From Burkholderiaceae bacterium (GTDB lineage: Bacteria; Pseudomonadota; Gammaproteobacteria; Burkholderiales; Burkholderiaceae), in the NCBI GenBank assembly GCA_021166835.1, contig JAJPEN010000020.1, positions 1 through 64,000 on the forward strand: 64,000 nucleotides of DNA, read 5' to 3'. The notes beneath the pieces were generated by a model. The model had not been told where the DNA came from. It searched no databases and saw only the letters and a program-made list of their open reading frames with translations. A program made the translations under genes and the position numbers. Positions 7,936 through 16,663 of this stretch are shown one piece after another. How positions within the stretch are numbered: the first letter of the stretch is position 1; every line of letters begins with the position of its first letter.

Positions 7936-8619
7936 ATGCCGCCCCCCGCCCCCGCCGCGCCGGCCGCGAACGACCGGCCCGCGCCGGCCCGCGCCACACG
8001 CCGCTGGGCCCGCCGCAAGGACGCGCGCCCCGGCGAGCTGCTGGAAGCGGCCCTCGATCTCTTCGTCGATCGCGGCTTCGCCGCCACGCGCCTGGAAGAC
8101 GTCGCGCAACGCGCCGGCGTCAGCAAGGGCACGCTGTATCTCTACTACGCGAACAAGGAAGAGCTGCTGAAGGCAGTGGTGCGCGCCAATCTCATCCCGC
8201 TGATCGACGCTTTCGCCGAGGAGATCCGCCGCTCGGAGGCGCCCTGCGCCGAGCAGCTGCGGCTCTTCTTCCGCAAATGGTGGGAAACGGTGGGCGCCAC
8301 CCGCTACGCCGGCATCGCCAAGCTCGTGGTCGCCGAATCGGGCAACTTCCCCGAACTCGCGCGCTTCTTCCAGCAGGAAGTGATCCTCCCCGTGATGGTC
8401 GCGCTCGCCTCGATCGTGCGCCGCGGCATCTCGCTCGGCGAATTCCGCGAGATCGACGTCGAGGCGTCCGCGCCGCTGTGGATGTCGCCCCTGGTGTTGC
8501 GTGCGATCTGGGAACACTCGATCGCGCCGTGTTGCCCGCCCGACTTCGACATCCCGATCGAGCGCTTCCTCGACACGCACCTGGCCTACGTGCTGCGCAC
8601 GCTATCCCTCGAAACCTGA
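7936..8619 (+). CDS. TetR/AcrR-family transcriptional regulator
   Basis: 227-residue regulator. After a Pro/Ala-rich leader of about 25 residues comes the TetR DNA-binding domain: GELLEAALDLFVDRGFAAT, the helix-turn-helix LEDVAQRAGVSKGTLYLYY, and the conserved NKEELLKAVV. The C-terminal half is the ligand/dimer domain and is family-typical but gives no ligand. An operator-like dyad directly precedes the start, so self-repression is likely. Pcm begins 41 bases downstream and may be in the same transcript. Confidence 0.92.
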   Translation: MPPPAPAAPAANDRPAPARATRRWARRKDARPGELLEAALDLFVDRGFAATRLEDVAQRAGVSKGTLYLYYANKEELLKAVVRANLIPLIDAFAEEIRRSEAPCAEQLRLFFRKWWETVGATRYAGIAKLVVAESGNFPELARFFQQEVILPVMVALASIVRRGISLGEFREIDVEASAPLWMSPLVLRAIWEHSIAPCCPPDFDIPIERFLDTHLAYVLRTLSLET

Positions 8620-8660
8620 TTGCTAGAATGCCGCCACTTCCCCTCTCTCCCGCGCCCCTC

Positions 8661-9326
8661 ATGGACTTCGAACGCGCCCGTTTCAACATGGTCGAGCAGC
8701 AGATCCGTCCATGGGACGTACTCGACCCCGACGTGCTCGAGACGCTGTTCGCCGTTCACCGCGAAGACTTCGTTCCGCCCGCATACCGCGCGCTCGCGTT
8801 CAGCGACCTCGAGCTTCCGCTGACGCTCGACGGCGTCGCCACCGGCGAGAGGATGCTCTCGCCGAAGCTGGAGGCGCGCATGCTGCAGTCGGTGCTGCCC
8901 GAGCGCGTGCATTCGGTGCTCGAGATCGGCGCGGGATCGGGACACATGGCCGCGCTGCTCGCGCAGTTCGCGCGCCAGGTGACCACCTGCGAGCTTCGCG
9001 AAGACCTGTGCCGCTTCGCGCGCTCGAACCTGAAGAAGGCCGGCGTGGGCAACGTCAGCGTCGAGCATCGCAACGGCCTGGACGTCGCGGCCGAGGGCGG
9101 CTTCGACGTCATCGTGCTGTCGGGCTCGGTGCAGTTCGTTCCCGATACGCTGATGCAGCGGCTGAACCCGGGCGGTCGGCTCATCGCGATCGTCGGCGAG
9201 CCGCCGGTGATGAGCGCGCAACGCATCGTTCGCACCGGCGAGCGCGAGTTCCACAGCGAGAAGCTGTTCGAAACCGCGGCGCCGCCGCTGCGCGAGTTCC
9301 CGCAACGCGACCGCTTCCGCTTCTGA
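8661..9326 (+). CDS. pcm: Protein-L-isoaspartate O-methyltransferase family protein
   Basis: 221 residues from ATG 8661 (MDFERARFNMVEQQIRPWDV), the usual start of betaproteobacterial Pcm-type proteins; ATG 8628 would add 11 non-conserved residues. The SAM-binding motif VLEIGAGSGHMAALLAQ and the acidic CELREDL are clear. The family methylates isoaspartyl residues for protein repair, but this short beta-type form, followed by rhodanese and tolC, diverges from Escherichia coli Pcm and its true substrate is less certain. Confidence 0.88.
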   Translation: MDFERARFNMVEQQIRPWDVLDPDVLETLFAVHREDFVPPAYRALAFSDLELPLTLDGVATGERMLSPKLEARMLQSVLPERVHSVLEIGAGSGHMAALLAQFARQVTTCELREDLCRFARSNLKKAGVGNVSVEHRNGLDVAAEGGFDVIVLSGSVQFVPDTLMQRLNPGGRLIAIVGEPPVMSAQRIVRTGEREFHSEKLFETAAPPLREFPQRDRFRF

Positions 9327-9350
9327 TGCCGCGCGAAAGCTTCGTCGAGC

Positions 9351-9665
9351 ATGCAGCAGATCACCCCGCGCGCGCTCGCTTCCCGGCTTTGCGACGAGCC
9401 GCTGCTGCTGCTCGACGTGCGCGAGGCATGGGAGGTCGCGACCAGTCCTTTCCCGGATGCGATGCACGTGCCGATGCGCGAGATACCGTCGCGCATCGCC
9501 GAACTGCCGACGCAGCGTCCCATCGTCTGCATCTGTCATCACGGCGCACGCAGTGCGCAGGTCGCGCTGTTCCTGCAGCACCGCGGCTTCGAGCGCGTCT
9601 ACAACCTGTCGGGAGGCATCGATGCCTGGGCGCGGGAAGTCGATCCTGCGGTCGTTCGCTACTGA
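9351..9665 (+). CDS. Rhodanese-domain protein (GlpE/PspE-like)
   Basis: 104-residue single rhodanese domain. The N-terminal LLLLDVREAWEV and the catalytic loop CHHGARS, with the persulfide-forming Cys, are both intact, followed by GFERVYNLSGGIDAWA. It probably moves sulfane sulfur in the cytoplasm. The pcm-rhodanese-tolC order is common in Burkholderiales, and the 24-base gap after pcm suggests one transcript. Confidence 0.92.
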   Translation: MQQITPRALASRLCDEPLLLLDVREAWEVATSPFPDAMHVPMREIPSRIAELPTQRPIVCICHHGARSAQVALFLQHRGFERVYNLSGGIDAWAREVDPAVVRY

Positions 9666-9696
9666 CGCTGAACGCGGCGTTCCAGGAGAGCAAGCG

Positions 9697-11178
9697 ATGA
9701 AACCGAAGACGGCCGCGAAGGCGCTCGCCAACGCCATCGCGGGGCTGATGCTCGCCGCGCCCGCGCTGCCCGCCTGCGCGCTCGACCTGATACAGGCCTG
9801 GCGCGATGCGCTGGCCAACGACGCGCAGGTCGCCGCCGCGCGCTCGCAGCTCGAAGCCACCCGCGAACGCGTCCCGCAGGCGCGCTCGCAACTGCTGCCG
9901 GCGGTCGGCGCCACCGCCGGAGCGAATCGCCTGCGCGTGGACCCGAACCGCGGTCCCGACCAGAGCTTCACGTCGCAGGCCTACGCGATCCAGCTTTCGG
10001 TGCCGCTGCTCAGCCTGCCCGAGCAGCAGGCATGGGAACAGAGCAAGCTCGCCGTCGGCATCGCCGAGGCGCAGTACGCGCAGGCGCGGCAGGACCTCAT
10101 CCTTCGCGTCTCGCGCGCCTACTTCGACGTGCTCGCCGCACAGGACAACCTCGGGACGATCCGCGCGCAGAAGCGCGCGATCGCCGAGCAGCTCGAAGCG
10201 GCCAAGCGCAATTTCGAGGTCGGTACCGCGACGATCACCGACCAGCAGGAGGCGCAGGCGCGTTTCGATCTGACGGTCGCGCAGGAGATCGCGGCGGTCA
10301 ACGCCCTCGACGTGCAGCGCGCGCTTCTCGCCCAGCTCGTCGGCCGGCCCACCGGCGAACTCGACGTCCTGCGCCGCGGCGTACTGCTGCAACCGCCGCA
10401 GCCGGCCAGCGAGGCCGAATGGGTGCGGCAGGCCACCGACAGCAGCCTCGCCGTGCAGCAGCAGCGCGTGAACGTCGACATCGCGCGCCGGGAGATCGAA
10501 CGGCGGCGCTACGCGAAGTACCCGTCGGTGGACCTCGTCGGCTCGCTCGCGCGCAACGAGAACGCCACGCTGGCCGCGCTCGGGCTGCGCACGAACACGG
10601 CCTCCGTGGGAGTGCAGTTGTCGGTGCCGCTGTACACCGGCGGCGGAATCGAAGCCAGCGTGCGCGAGGCAGCGGCGCTGCTCGATCGTTCGCAATCGGA
10701 CCTCGAAACCACGCGCCGGCAGATCGAACAGGCCACGCGGCAGGCGTATCTCGGCGTGAACAGCAGCCTCGCGCAGGTGAGCGCGCTCGAGGCCGCCGAA
10801 CGCTCGAGCCAGCTCGCGCTCGAATCGAACCTGCTCGGCTACCAGGTGGGCGTACGCATCAACATCGATGTGCTGAACGCGCAGCAGCAGCTGTTCAGCA
10901 CCCGGCGCGACCTCGCGCGCGCGCGCTACGACGTCATCGTCAACGGGCTGCAGTTGAAATCCACGGCGGGCGCGCTCGGCGAGGACGACGTGGCTGCGGT
11001 CGATGCGCTGCTCGCGCCGCCGGCGCCGGGACAGCAGGAGCCAGGTACGCCGTCGCCGTCGACGACACCGTCGCCGTCGACGACGCCGTTGCCGCCGCCC
11101 ACGACTTCGTCGCCTCCCGCGAGCGCCGCACCGACGGCGCCCGCCTCCGCCGCGCCGAAGAGACCCGCCCGCCGCTGA
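9697..11178 (+). CDS. tolC: TolC-family outer-membrane efflux protein
   Basis: 493 residues starting at ATG 9697 after an AGGAGAG ribosome-binding site (9684-9690). A signal peptide ends near ALPACALDLIQAW. Two OEP repeats follow, with the typical LDLIQAWRDALANDAQVAAARS start of each half, FEVGTATITDQQEAQARFD, and in the second half YQVGVRINIDVLNAQQQLF. It forms the outer-membrane channel for type I secretion and tripartite efflux. The C-terminal 45 or so residues are a Pro/Ser/Thr/Ala tail encoded partly by an 18-bp tandem repeat, beyond the usual TolC fold. Confidence 0.93.
   Translation: MKPKTAAKALANAIAGLMLAAPALPACALDLIQAWRDALANDAQVAAARSQLEATRERVPQARSQLLPAVGATAGANRLRVDPNRGPDQSFTSQAYAIQLSVPLLSLPEQQAWEQSKLAVGIAEAQYAQARQDLILRVSRAYFDVLAAQDNLGTIRAQKRAIAEQLEAAKRNFEVGTATITDQQEAQARFDLTVAQEIAAVNALDVQRALLAQLVGRPTGELDVLRRGVLLQPPQPASEAEWVRQATDSSLAVQQQRVNVDIARREIERRRYAKYPSVDLVGSLARNENATLAALGLRTNTASVGVQLSVPLYTGGGIEASVREAAALLDRSQSDLETTRRQIEQATRQAYLGVNSSLAQVSALEAAERSSQLALESNLLGYQVGVRINIDVLNAQQQLFSTRRDLARARYDVIVNGLQLKSTAGALGEDDVAAVDALLAPPAPGQQEPGTPSPSTTPSPSTTPLPPPTTSSPPASAAPTAPASAAPKRPARR
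11050..11085 (+). repeat. 18-bp tandem repeat within the tolC 3' end
   Basis: Two adjacent 18-bp copies (11050-11067 and 11068-11085) differ at one base and encode PSPSTT twice in the low-complexity tail of TolC. Such in-frame repeats can expand or contract by slippage. Confidence 0.8.
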
Positions 11179-11205
11179 TCGCTCGTCCGCGCCGCCCGCC
11201 TGTCC

Positions 11206-12519
11206 TCAGCGCTCGGCGCGCAGCAGCGGCTCGAGCGCGCTCATCGTCCGGTCGGTCGCGCCGCGATGGCGGGCCGCGAAGGCGAGCGCTCGATCGCTCA
11301 TCGACTGGCGTCGCTCTGCATCGAGCACGACGTCGAGCGCCTCCTTCACCGCGCGCGCCGCATCCAGCACGCGAATCGCCGCATCGGCGTCGATCGCCCG
11401 CTCGGCGGCTTCGGCGAAATTGAAGGTGTGCGGCCCGACGATCACCGGAACGCCTGCCGCGCACGCCTCGATCAGGTTCTGCCCGCCGAAGGGCAGCAGC
11501 GAGCCGCCGATGATCGCCACGTCGGCCAGCGCATACCACGCGGGCATCTCGCCCATCGAATCGCCCAGCACGATCTGCGCATCGCAGGGAACCCCGTTGG
11601 CGATGCGGCTGCGCCGCTCGAAGCGCCAGCCGCGCGACTCGATGAGCTCCGCCACGGCGTCGAAGCGCTCCGGGTGGCGCGGGACGATCACCAGCAGCGG
11701 CGGAAAGCGGCTGGCGAGCGACGGCGGCTTCAGCGCCGCCGCCCACGCATCGAGCAGCAGCGCCTCCTCGCCGTCGCGCGTGCTCGCGGCCACCACGCAG
11801 AAGCGCGGAAGACCGCCGACACGCGGGCGCGCGAGCCAGTCGATGCGCCACTGGTGGCCCAGCGCCTCGAGCTTCGGCGCCGCGCCGACGTCGAACTTCA
11901 GGTTGCCGATCACGCGCGCGTCGGTGCGTCCGAGCTGCGCGAGCCGGCTCGCGTCGTCGGCCGACTGCGCCAGCACGAGGTCCAGCGTGGCCAGCGCCGG
12001 CTCGATCAGCCGCGCCCAGCGCTGCCCCTTGCGCAGCGACCGTTCGGACAGCCTCGCGTTCACCAGCGCCATCCGCACGCCCTCCTCGTGCGCGATCGCG
12101 ACGAGGTTCGGCCACAGCTCGGTCTCCATCAGCAGGCCCACCGAAGGCCGCCACGCATGCAGGAAACGGCGCACGGCGAACGGATAGTCGTAGGGCAGGT
12201 ACGCGCGATGGATGCGCGGATGCGAGAAGAGCGCTGCACCCGCCTCGCGCCCCGTGGGCGTCATGTGCGTGATCAGCAGCTCGTGATTCGGATAGCGCCC
12301 GAGCAGTGCATCGACCAGCGGCTGCGCCGCGCGCGTCTCGCCCACCGACACCGCGTGCAGCCAGATGAGCGGCTGCAGATCGCCGCGCGGCGCATGCGCG
12401 CCGAAGCGCTCGCCGAGATGACGCCGGTATCCGGGCTGGCGACGCGAACGCCACAGCAGGTGCACGAACAGCCACGGCATCGCCAGGTACCAGGCGATCG
12501 TGTAGAGCCATCGTGCCAT
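11206..12519 (-). CDS. waaA: 3-deoxy-D-manno-octulosonic acid (Kdo) transferase WaaA
   Basis: 437 residues with an N-terminal membrane anchor (ARWLYTIAWYLAMPWLFVHLLW). Family motifs include WLHAVSVGETRAA near the N-terminus, LMETELWPNL, NARLSERS, and C-terminal LGDSMGEMPAWYALADVAIIGGS with GGQNLIEACAAGVPVIVGPH. The enzyme adds Kdo to lipid A precursor at the cytoplasmic face of the inner membrane and is normally essential. It converges on tolC with a 27-base gap. A PIN toxin gene lies just upstream. Confidence 0.96.
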   Translation of the reverse strand: MARWLYTIAWYLAMPWLFVHLLWRSRRQPGYRRHLGERFGAHAPRGDLQPLIWLHAVSVGETRAAQPLVDALLGRYPNHELLITHMTPTGREAGAALFSHPRIHRAYLPYDYPFAVRRFLHAWRPSVGLLMETELWPNLVAIAHEEGVRMALVNARLSERSLRKGQRWARLIEPALATLDLVLAQSADDASRLAQLGRTDARVIGNLKFDVGAAPKLEALGHQWRIDWLARPRVGGLPRFCVVAASTRDGEEALLLDAWAAALKPPSLASRFPPLLVIVPRHPERFDAVAELIESRGWRFERRSRIANGVPCDAQIVLGDSMGEMPAWYALADVAIIGGSLLPFGGQNLIEACAAGVPVIVGPHTFNFAEAAERAIDADAAIRVLDAARAVKEALDVVLDAERRQSMSDRALAFAARHRGATDRTMSALEPLLRAER

Positions 12520-12540
12520 GTCGCGCGAGGGTTTCCGCCT

Positions 12541-12960
12541 TCAGCTTTCCCGGAACGGATCGACGATCTCGAGTCCGTCGAACTTCTGGCCGTTCTGCAG
12601 GTCTTCGGTGTAAAGAACTGCGGCTCCCGATTGCTGGGCTGCGCGAATGATCAGCGCATCCCAGAAGGAGACGCTGCTTCGAATGCTCGTGCCGATCGCG
12701 CCGAGAATCAGGTCGGGATCGATCTGCACGACCGAGAGATCCGCGAGGCGCCGAACGACCCGCTCGGCCTCGTCGACTTCGAGGGGAACCGCGAGTTTTC
12801 GGGTAACGGTGACGAAGAACTCCTGAAGCACCTGGGTGCTCAGGGTGGCACGTCCGGCGTCGGCTTCACGTGCGAGGAGCTTGCGGGCGAGCGCCTGCTT
12901 CTTCGGTGCGTCCGCGTCGAAAAGATAGACGAGCACGTTCGTATCGAAGAACGTGCGCAT
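12541..12960 (-). CDS. PIN-domain toxin of a type II TA module
   Basis: 139-residue PIN-domain RNase from ATG 12960, which overlaps the antitoxin stop by one base (TGATG). The acidic active-site positions are present: FFDTNVLVYLFD, QEFFVTV, FWDALIIRAA and TEDLQNG. The length and order are those of complete VapC-like toxins, so it is probably functional. It is inserted between waaA and rmlB. Confidence 0.88.
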   Translation of the reverse strand: MRTFFDTNVLVYLFDADAPKKQALARKLLAREADAGRATLSTQVLQEFFVTVTRKLAVPLEVDEAERVVRRLADLSVVQIDPDLILGAIGTSIRSSVSFWDALIIRAAQQSGAAVLYTEDLQNGQKFDGLEIVDPFRES

Positions 12961-13193
12961 CAGCGGCGGTCGTGCAATTCGTCGCGGGTCCAACGATTGG
13001 AGCCGCGCCGGGATCGGCTCTTCTTCGAAAGCGCGATCAGATCGGCGGCGGCGGCCGACTGCGAATCACGCACCCCGGCGTATGCCTCGAGCAATTCACG
13101 AAGCACGGCATTCACCGACGAACCCTGCTCGAGTGCACGAATACGCGCCTTCCGGAGCACCTCTTCGTCGACGGTGATGGTCAGGTTGCTCAT
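12960..13193 (-). CDS. Ribbon-helix-helix-type antitoxin
   Basis: 77 residues starting MSNLTITVDEEVLRKARIRA, a ribbon-helix-helix pattern (beta strand then basic helix), followed by NAVLRELLEAYAG and a charged C-terminal tail that would wrap the PIN toxin. ATG 13193 is used because the upstream frame is an antisense shadow of rmlB. It is coupled to the toxin at 12541-12960 and would autoregulate the pair. Confidence 0.82.
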   Translation of the reverse strand: MSNLTITVDEEVLRKARIRALEQGSSVNAVLRELLEAYAGVRDSQSAAAADLIALSKKSRSRRGSNRWTRDELHDRR

Positions 13194-13313
13194 TCGAACA
13201 GAATCTCGTGCTACACGAATAAAGTGTAGCACGGGGCACACATCAGGAGAAGGGCTTTCTTCGGTCCGAAGCCACAGGTCTCGATCTCGAGCGATTTTGG
13301 ATATTCTCGCCCG

Positions 13314-14372
13314 ATGATCCTCCTCACCGGCGGCTGCGGCTTCATCGGCGCCCGATTCGTCGTCGAATGGTTCGAAAGCAGCGAAGAGCCGCTGCTGAAC
13401 CTCGATGCGCTCACCTACGCCGCGCGGCCCGAAGCGCTCGCCGCGTTCGCCACCGACCCCCGCTACCGCTTCGTGCGCGGCGACGTCTGCGACGCGCCGC
13501 TCGTGGCCGCCCTGCTCGCCGAGCACCGCCCGCGCGCCATCGTTCACCTGGCCGCCGAGACGCATGTCGATCGCGCGATCGTCAATGCGACCGTCTTCGG
13601 GCGAACGAACGCGCTCGGCACGCTCGTGCTGCTGCAGGCCGCGCACGCCCATCTCGCGCGACTGCCCGCCGCCGACGCCGTACGCTTCCGGTTCCTGCAC
13701 TGCTCCACCGACGAGGTGTTCGGCTCGCTCGCCCCCGACGACGCTCCCTGCGACGAGACCGCCCCGTACCGTCCGCGCAACCCGTACGCGGCCTCCAAGG
13801 CCGCTGCCGACCATTTCGTCGCCGCCTTCCACGAAACGCACGGGTTGCCCACGCTCGTCACGCGCGGCTCGAACACCTACGGCCCGGGACAGCATCCGGA
13901 GAAGCTCGTCGCGCTGGCGATCGACCGTCTGCTCGCCGACGAGCCGGTGCCGCTGTACGGCGACGGACTCGCGGTACGCGACTGGCTGTACGTCAGCGAC
14001 CACGTATCAGCGCTGCGAGCGGTGCTCGAGCAGGGCCGGCCCGGCGAGACGTACAACGTCGCGGGCCACCAGAGCGTGACGAACCGCCAGCTCGTCGAGC
14101 GCCTGATCGACGCCTTCGAGGTCGAAAGCGAGGCGCATGCGCAGACGGTGCGCAACGCCCGGAGCGCGCCCGCTCCTTCGAAGGCCGCGCCAAACGAGCG
14201 CATCCGCTTCGTCGCCGATCGCCCCGGACACGATCGCCGCTACGCACTCGACGACCGCAAGCTGCGCGAGGAAACGGGATGGGCTCCGCAGGTGAGCCTG
14301 GATGAAGGCCTGCGCGCCACCGTTCGCGCCCGGCTCGCGCCGATCGACTTCGGCATCGAGAATCCTCCATGA
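13314..14372 (+). CDS. rmlB: dTDP-glucose 4,6-dehydratase RmlB
   Basis: 352-residue extended SDR. Nucleotide-binding GGCGFIGARFV starts the protein, LDALTYAA and HLAAETHVDRAI follow, and the catalytic set STDEVFG plus YAASK is intact. It makes dTDP-4-keto-6-deoxyglucose, the second step of dTDP-L-rhamnose synthesis. The stop overlaps rmlC (ATGA), and rmlC overlaps rmlD, but rmlA is not present in the window. Confidence 0.96.
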   Translation: MILLTGGCGFIGARFVVEWFESSEEPLLNLDALTYAARPEALAAFATDPRYRFVRGDVCDAPLVAALLAEHRPRAIVHLAAETHVDRAIVNATVFGRTNALGTLVLLQAAHAHLARLPAADAVRFRFLHCSTDEVFGSLAPDDAPCDETAPYRPRNPYAASKAAADHFVAAFHETHGLPTLVTRGSNTYGPGQHPEKLVALAIDRLLADEPVPLYGDGLAVRDWLYVSDHVSALRAVLEQGRPGETYNVAGHQSVTNRQLVERLIDAFEVESEAHAQTVRNARSAPAPSKAAPNERIRFVADRPGHDRRYALDDRKLREETGWAPQVSLDEGLRATVRARLAPIDFGIENPP

Positions 14373-14941
14373 AGCTGCGCAGCGCGCACCCGAGCGGCTG
14401 GGCGCTCTTCGAATCCGAAGCGCATCGCGACGAACGCGGCTGGCTCGCCGAGACTTTCCGCCTCGACGCGCTACGCGCCCACGCCGGCGACGTGCGCATC
14501 GTGCAGCAGAACCTCGGCGCGAGTCGACGAGGCGTATTGCGCGGCCTGCACTACCAGCTCGAAGCGCCGCAGGGCAAGCTCGTCCAGGTCGTGCAGGGCC
14601 GCCTGTTCGACGCGATCGTCGACCTGCGGCGGTCCTCCGCGAGCTTCGGCAGGAGCTTCGTCTTCGAGATGCGTGCCGAATCGCTGCAGACGCTGTGGAT
14701 ACCGCCGGGCTTCGCCCACGGATTTCTCGCGCTCGACGACGTCGTCGTGCTCTACGCCATGACGGCGCCGCGCGTCGCGCAGGCCGAATGCGCACTACGC
14801 TGGGACTCGCCCGAACTCGGGATCGACTGGCCGCTCGAAGGACGCGAGCCGCTGCTTTCCGCGCGCGATCGCTCGGCGCCCGGATGGGACGAGGCGCCGG
14901 TATTCGAATCGGCCGATCCCCCATCGCCCATGCAACGATGA
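14369..14941 (+). CDS. rmlC: dTDP-4-dehydrorhamnose 3,5-epimerase RmlC
   Basis: 190-residue cupin-fold epimerase. RDERGWLAETFR, QQNLGASRRGVLRGLHYQ (with the catalytic His), LVQVVQGRLFD and IPPGFAHGFLAL are the expected RmlC motifs. It converts dTDP-4-keto-6-deoxyglucose to dTDP-4-keto-L-rhamnose. Four-base overlaps join it to rmlB and rmlD. Confidence 0.95.
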   Translation: MKLRSAHPSGWALFESEAHRDERGWLAETFRLDALRAHAGDVRIVQQNLGASRRGVLRGLHYQLEAPQGKLVQVVQGRLFDAIVDLRRSSASFGRSFVFEMRAESLQTLWIPPGFAHGFLALDDVVVLYAMTAPRVAQAECALRWDSPELGIDWPLEGREPLLSARDRSAPGWDEAPVFESADPPSPMQR

Positions 14942-15909
14942 CGACCGCACGCCGCGTCCTGCTGCTCGGCGCCACCGGGCGCCTCGGCACGGCGATCGCG
15001 AAAACCGTTGAACCACTGTCGCAGACGCACTCGGCCGAACGACCCGCAACGCGCGAACACGCCGTCGCATCCGCGCTCCCCTCCGCGATCGAACTCCTCG
15101 CCCCGTCGCGCGACGCTCTCGCGCTCGACATCGAAAAGCCGCTCGACGCGACCGAGCGATGGTTCGAAACGTGGAAACCCGACGTCGTCGTCAACTGCAT
15201 CGCGACCAGCGACGTCGACCGCTGCGAGCGCGAACCGCTCGAAGCGATGCGCATCAACGCCGAACTGCCCGGCGCGCTCGCGAAAGCGGCACGCCGCGCA
15301 AACGCGCATCTCGTACATTTCTCGACCGATTTCGTTTTCGACGGCGAATTGCGCCGCCCCTATCGCGAGGAAGATCCGGCTGCGCCGCTGTCGATCTACG
15401 GCGAAAGCAAGCTGCGCGGCGAAAGAGCGATCGCTGCGGAAAGCGCGCCGCACTGGATATTCCGGATCAGCTGGCTGTACGGCGGCAGCGAGCGCAATCT
15501 CGCCGCCACCCTGCTCGATCCACGCAATGCGGGGCGCACCATCGCGCTGGCCGCCGATCGCGTCGGCGTGCCGAACCCGGTCAAGTTGCTCGCCCGCGAA
15601 GTCGTGCTCGCGGTCGGGCGTCCGCAGCCTTCGCAGAGGCCGGCCAGCGGCGTTTATCACCTGTCATGCCGGGGACAAACGACATGGCACGAATTCGGCC
15701 GGGAATTCGTCGTACAGGCAATCGATGCGGGCATCCTCTCCGCGGAGAACGCCCCTCGAATCGAGGCGACGAACGAACGAGCCGCGAATCGACCCGCACG
15801 ACGCCCGCCGTGGTCGGTGCTCGACCCTTCGAGATACGAATCGGCATTCGCGCGCCCTCTCCCCGACTGGCGTGCGGCCATCGCGCTCGCGCTGCAACGG
15901 GAGAGATAA
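14938..15909 (+). CDS. rmlD: dTDP-4-dehydrorhamnose reductase RmlD
   Basis: 323 residues from ATG 14938, which overlaps the rmlC stop; the frame is open further upstream but only antisense to conserved rmlC sequence. GATGRLGTAI binds NAD(P)H; FSTDFVFDGE and YGESKLRGE carry the catalytic Thr/Tyr/Lys, and FRISWLYGG is typical. It is the last step to dTDP-L-rhamnose. The N-terminal part carries an insert of about 35 residues (QTHSAERPATRE...) that is longer than usual. Confidence 0.92.
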   Translation: MTTARRVLLLGATGRLGTAIAKTVEPLSQTHSAERPATREHAVASALPSAIELLAPSRDALALDIEKPLDATERWFETWKPDVVVNCIATSDVDRCEREPLEAMRINAELPGALAKAARRANAHLVHFSTDFVFDGELRRPYREEDPAAPLSIYGESKLRGERAIAAESAPHWIFRISWLYGGSERNLAATLLDPRNAGRTIALAADRVGVPNPVKLLAREVVLAVGRPQPSQRPASGVYHLSCRGQTTWHEFGREFVVQAIDAGILSAENAPRIEATNERAANRPARRPPWSVLDPSRYESAFARPLPDWRAAIALALQRER

Positions 15910-16025
15910 CCCGAACTGCCGATATTGCAACGCGCTCCCGGCTCGCCTTGTGGCAGTATTCGGCAACGCGCGGATGATTTCGAATCCGCCGAAACGAGGT
16001 TCCAACCGAGGAGTCGAAAAAGAAA

Positions 16026-16364
16026 ATGCCGCGTCGTTCTTACGGATCCATTCGCAAGCAGATCGAAAAACTCGAAGCGCAGGCCGCGAAACTCGAAGCC
16101 GCCGCCGACGAGAAGAAGAAAAAAGCTGTCGGACAGGTCGTGACGCTGATGAAGAAGCTCGACGTCACCATCGACGAGCTCGCCCAGTACCGCCCGCGTC
16201 GCGGACGCGGCGCGAAGAAGGCGGCTTCCGCGCGCAAGCCGGTGGCGCCGAAGTTCCGCAACACCAAGACCGGCGAAACCTGGAGCGGCCGGGGCCGCAC
16301 GCCTCGCTGGCTGGCCGCGCTTGAGGCGCAGGGAAAATCGCGCGAGGATTACCGGATTCAGTGA
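16026..16364 (+). CDS. H-NS-family nucleoid protein
   Basis: 112 residues. The N-terminal half is a coiled coil rich in Lys/Glu/Ala (IEKLEAQAAKLEAAADEKKKK) for oligomerisation; the C-terminus has the DNA-binding segment KFRNTKTGETWSGRGRTPRWL of beta-proteobacterial H-NS. Such proteins silence AT-rich, horizontally acquired DNA, notable beside this mosaic region. A GAGGAG ribosome-binding site precedes the ATG. Just after the stop, CTTCGGGC (16369-16376) and GCCCGAAG (16402-16409) could form a hairpin, but no T-run follows, so I do not call a terminator. Confidence 0.93.
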   Translation: MPRRSYGSIRKQIEKLEAQAAKLEAAADEKKKKAVGQVVTLMKKLDVTIDELAQYRPRRGRGAKKAASARKPVAPKFRNTKTGETWSGRGRTPRWLAALEAQGKSREDYRIQ

Positions 16365-16450
16365 GGGGCTTCGGGCGGCGGGTTCGATCGCCGATCAGTC
16401 GGCCCGAAGTGCGCGTTCGAGCAATGCGTCCTGGCGCTCGGCGAATGGAT

Positions 16451-16660
16451 TCACCATTCGAGAACCGCGGTACGAGCGTACCGGCGGGTGCGCAGCAACT
16501 TCTTCGTAAGGACGTTGTAAAGCTCTCCCAGGACCTGCGCCGGAACGACCGCTGCGTTGTCCGGCAGGAGACCGATCAACTCGCGTGCGTTGTCGCAACG
16601 GGCAGCTTCGCCGGCACCTTCGGCATTCGCGAGGAGATTGGTATCGAGTGCGATCCGCAC
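16451..16660 (-). pseudogene. Truncated PIN-domain toxin (C-terminal half missing)
   Basis: 69 residues only. The N-terminal PIN half is intact (RIALDTNLLANAEG, VVPAQVLGELYNVLTKK), but the frame stops at TGA 16451-16453 after TAVLEW, about half the usual length of 130 or so residues. The third and fourth acidic positions are absent, and no continuing PIN sequence appears in the other frames before 16365. The likely cause is a deletion that removed the toxin 3' half. It is encoded 3 bases after the intact antitoxin gene. RNase activity is not expected. Confidence 0.82.
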
Positions 16661-16663
16661 TGC

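Noticed and set aside
9660..9700. Third copy of the dispersed palindromic repeat upstream of tolC
   Set aside because: The minus strand has TGGAACGCCGCGTTC, vaguely similar to the repeat core, but the flanking consensus is absent.
16369..16409. Rho-independent terminator after hns
   Set aside because: The 8-bp arms are perfect but the loop is 25 bases and there is no T-run, so I mention it only in the hns entry.
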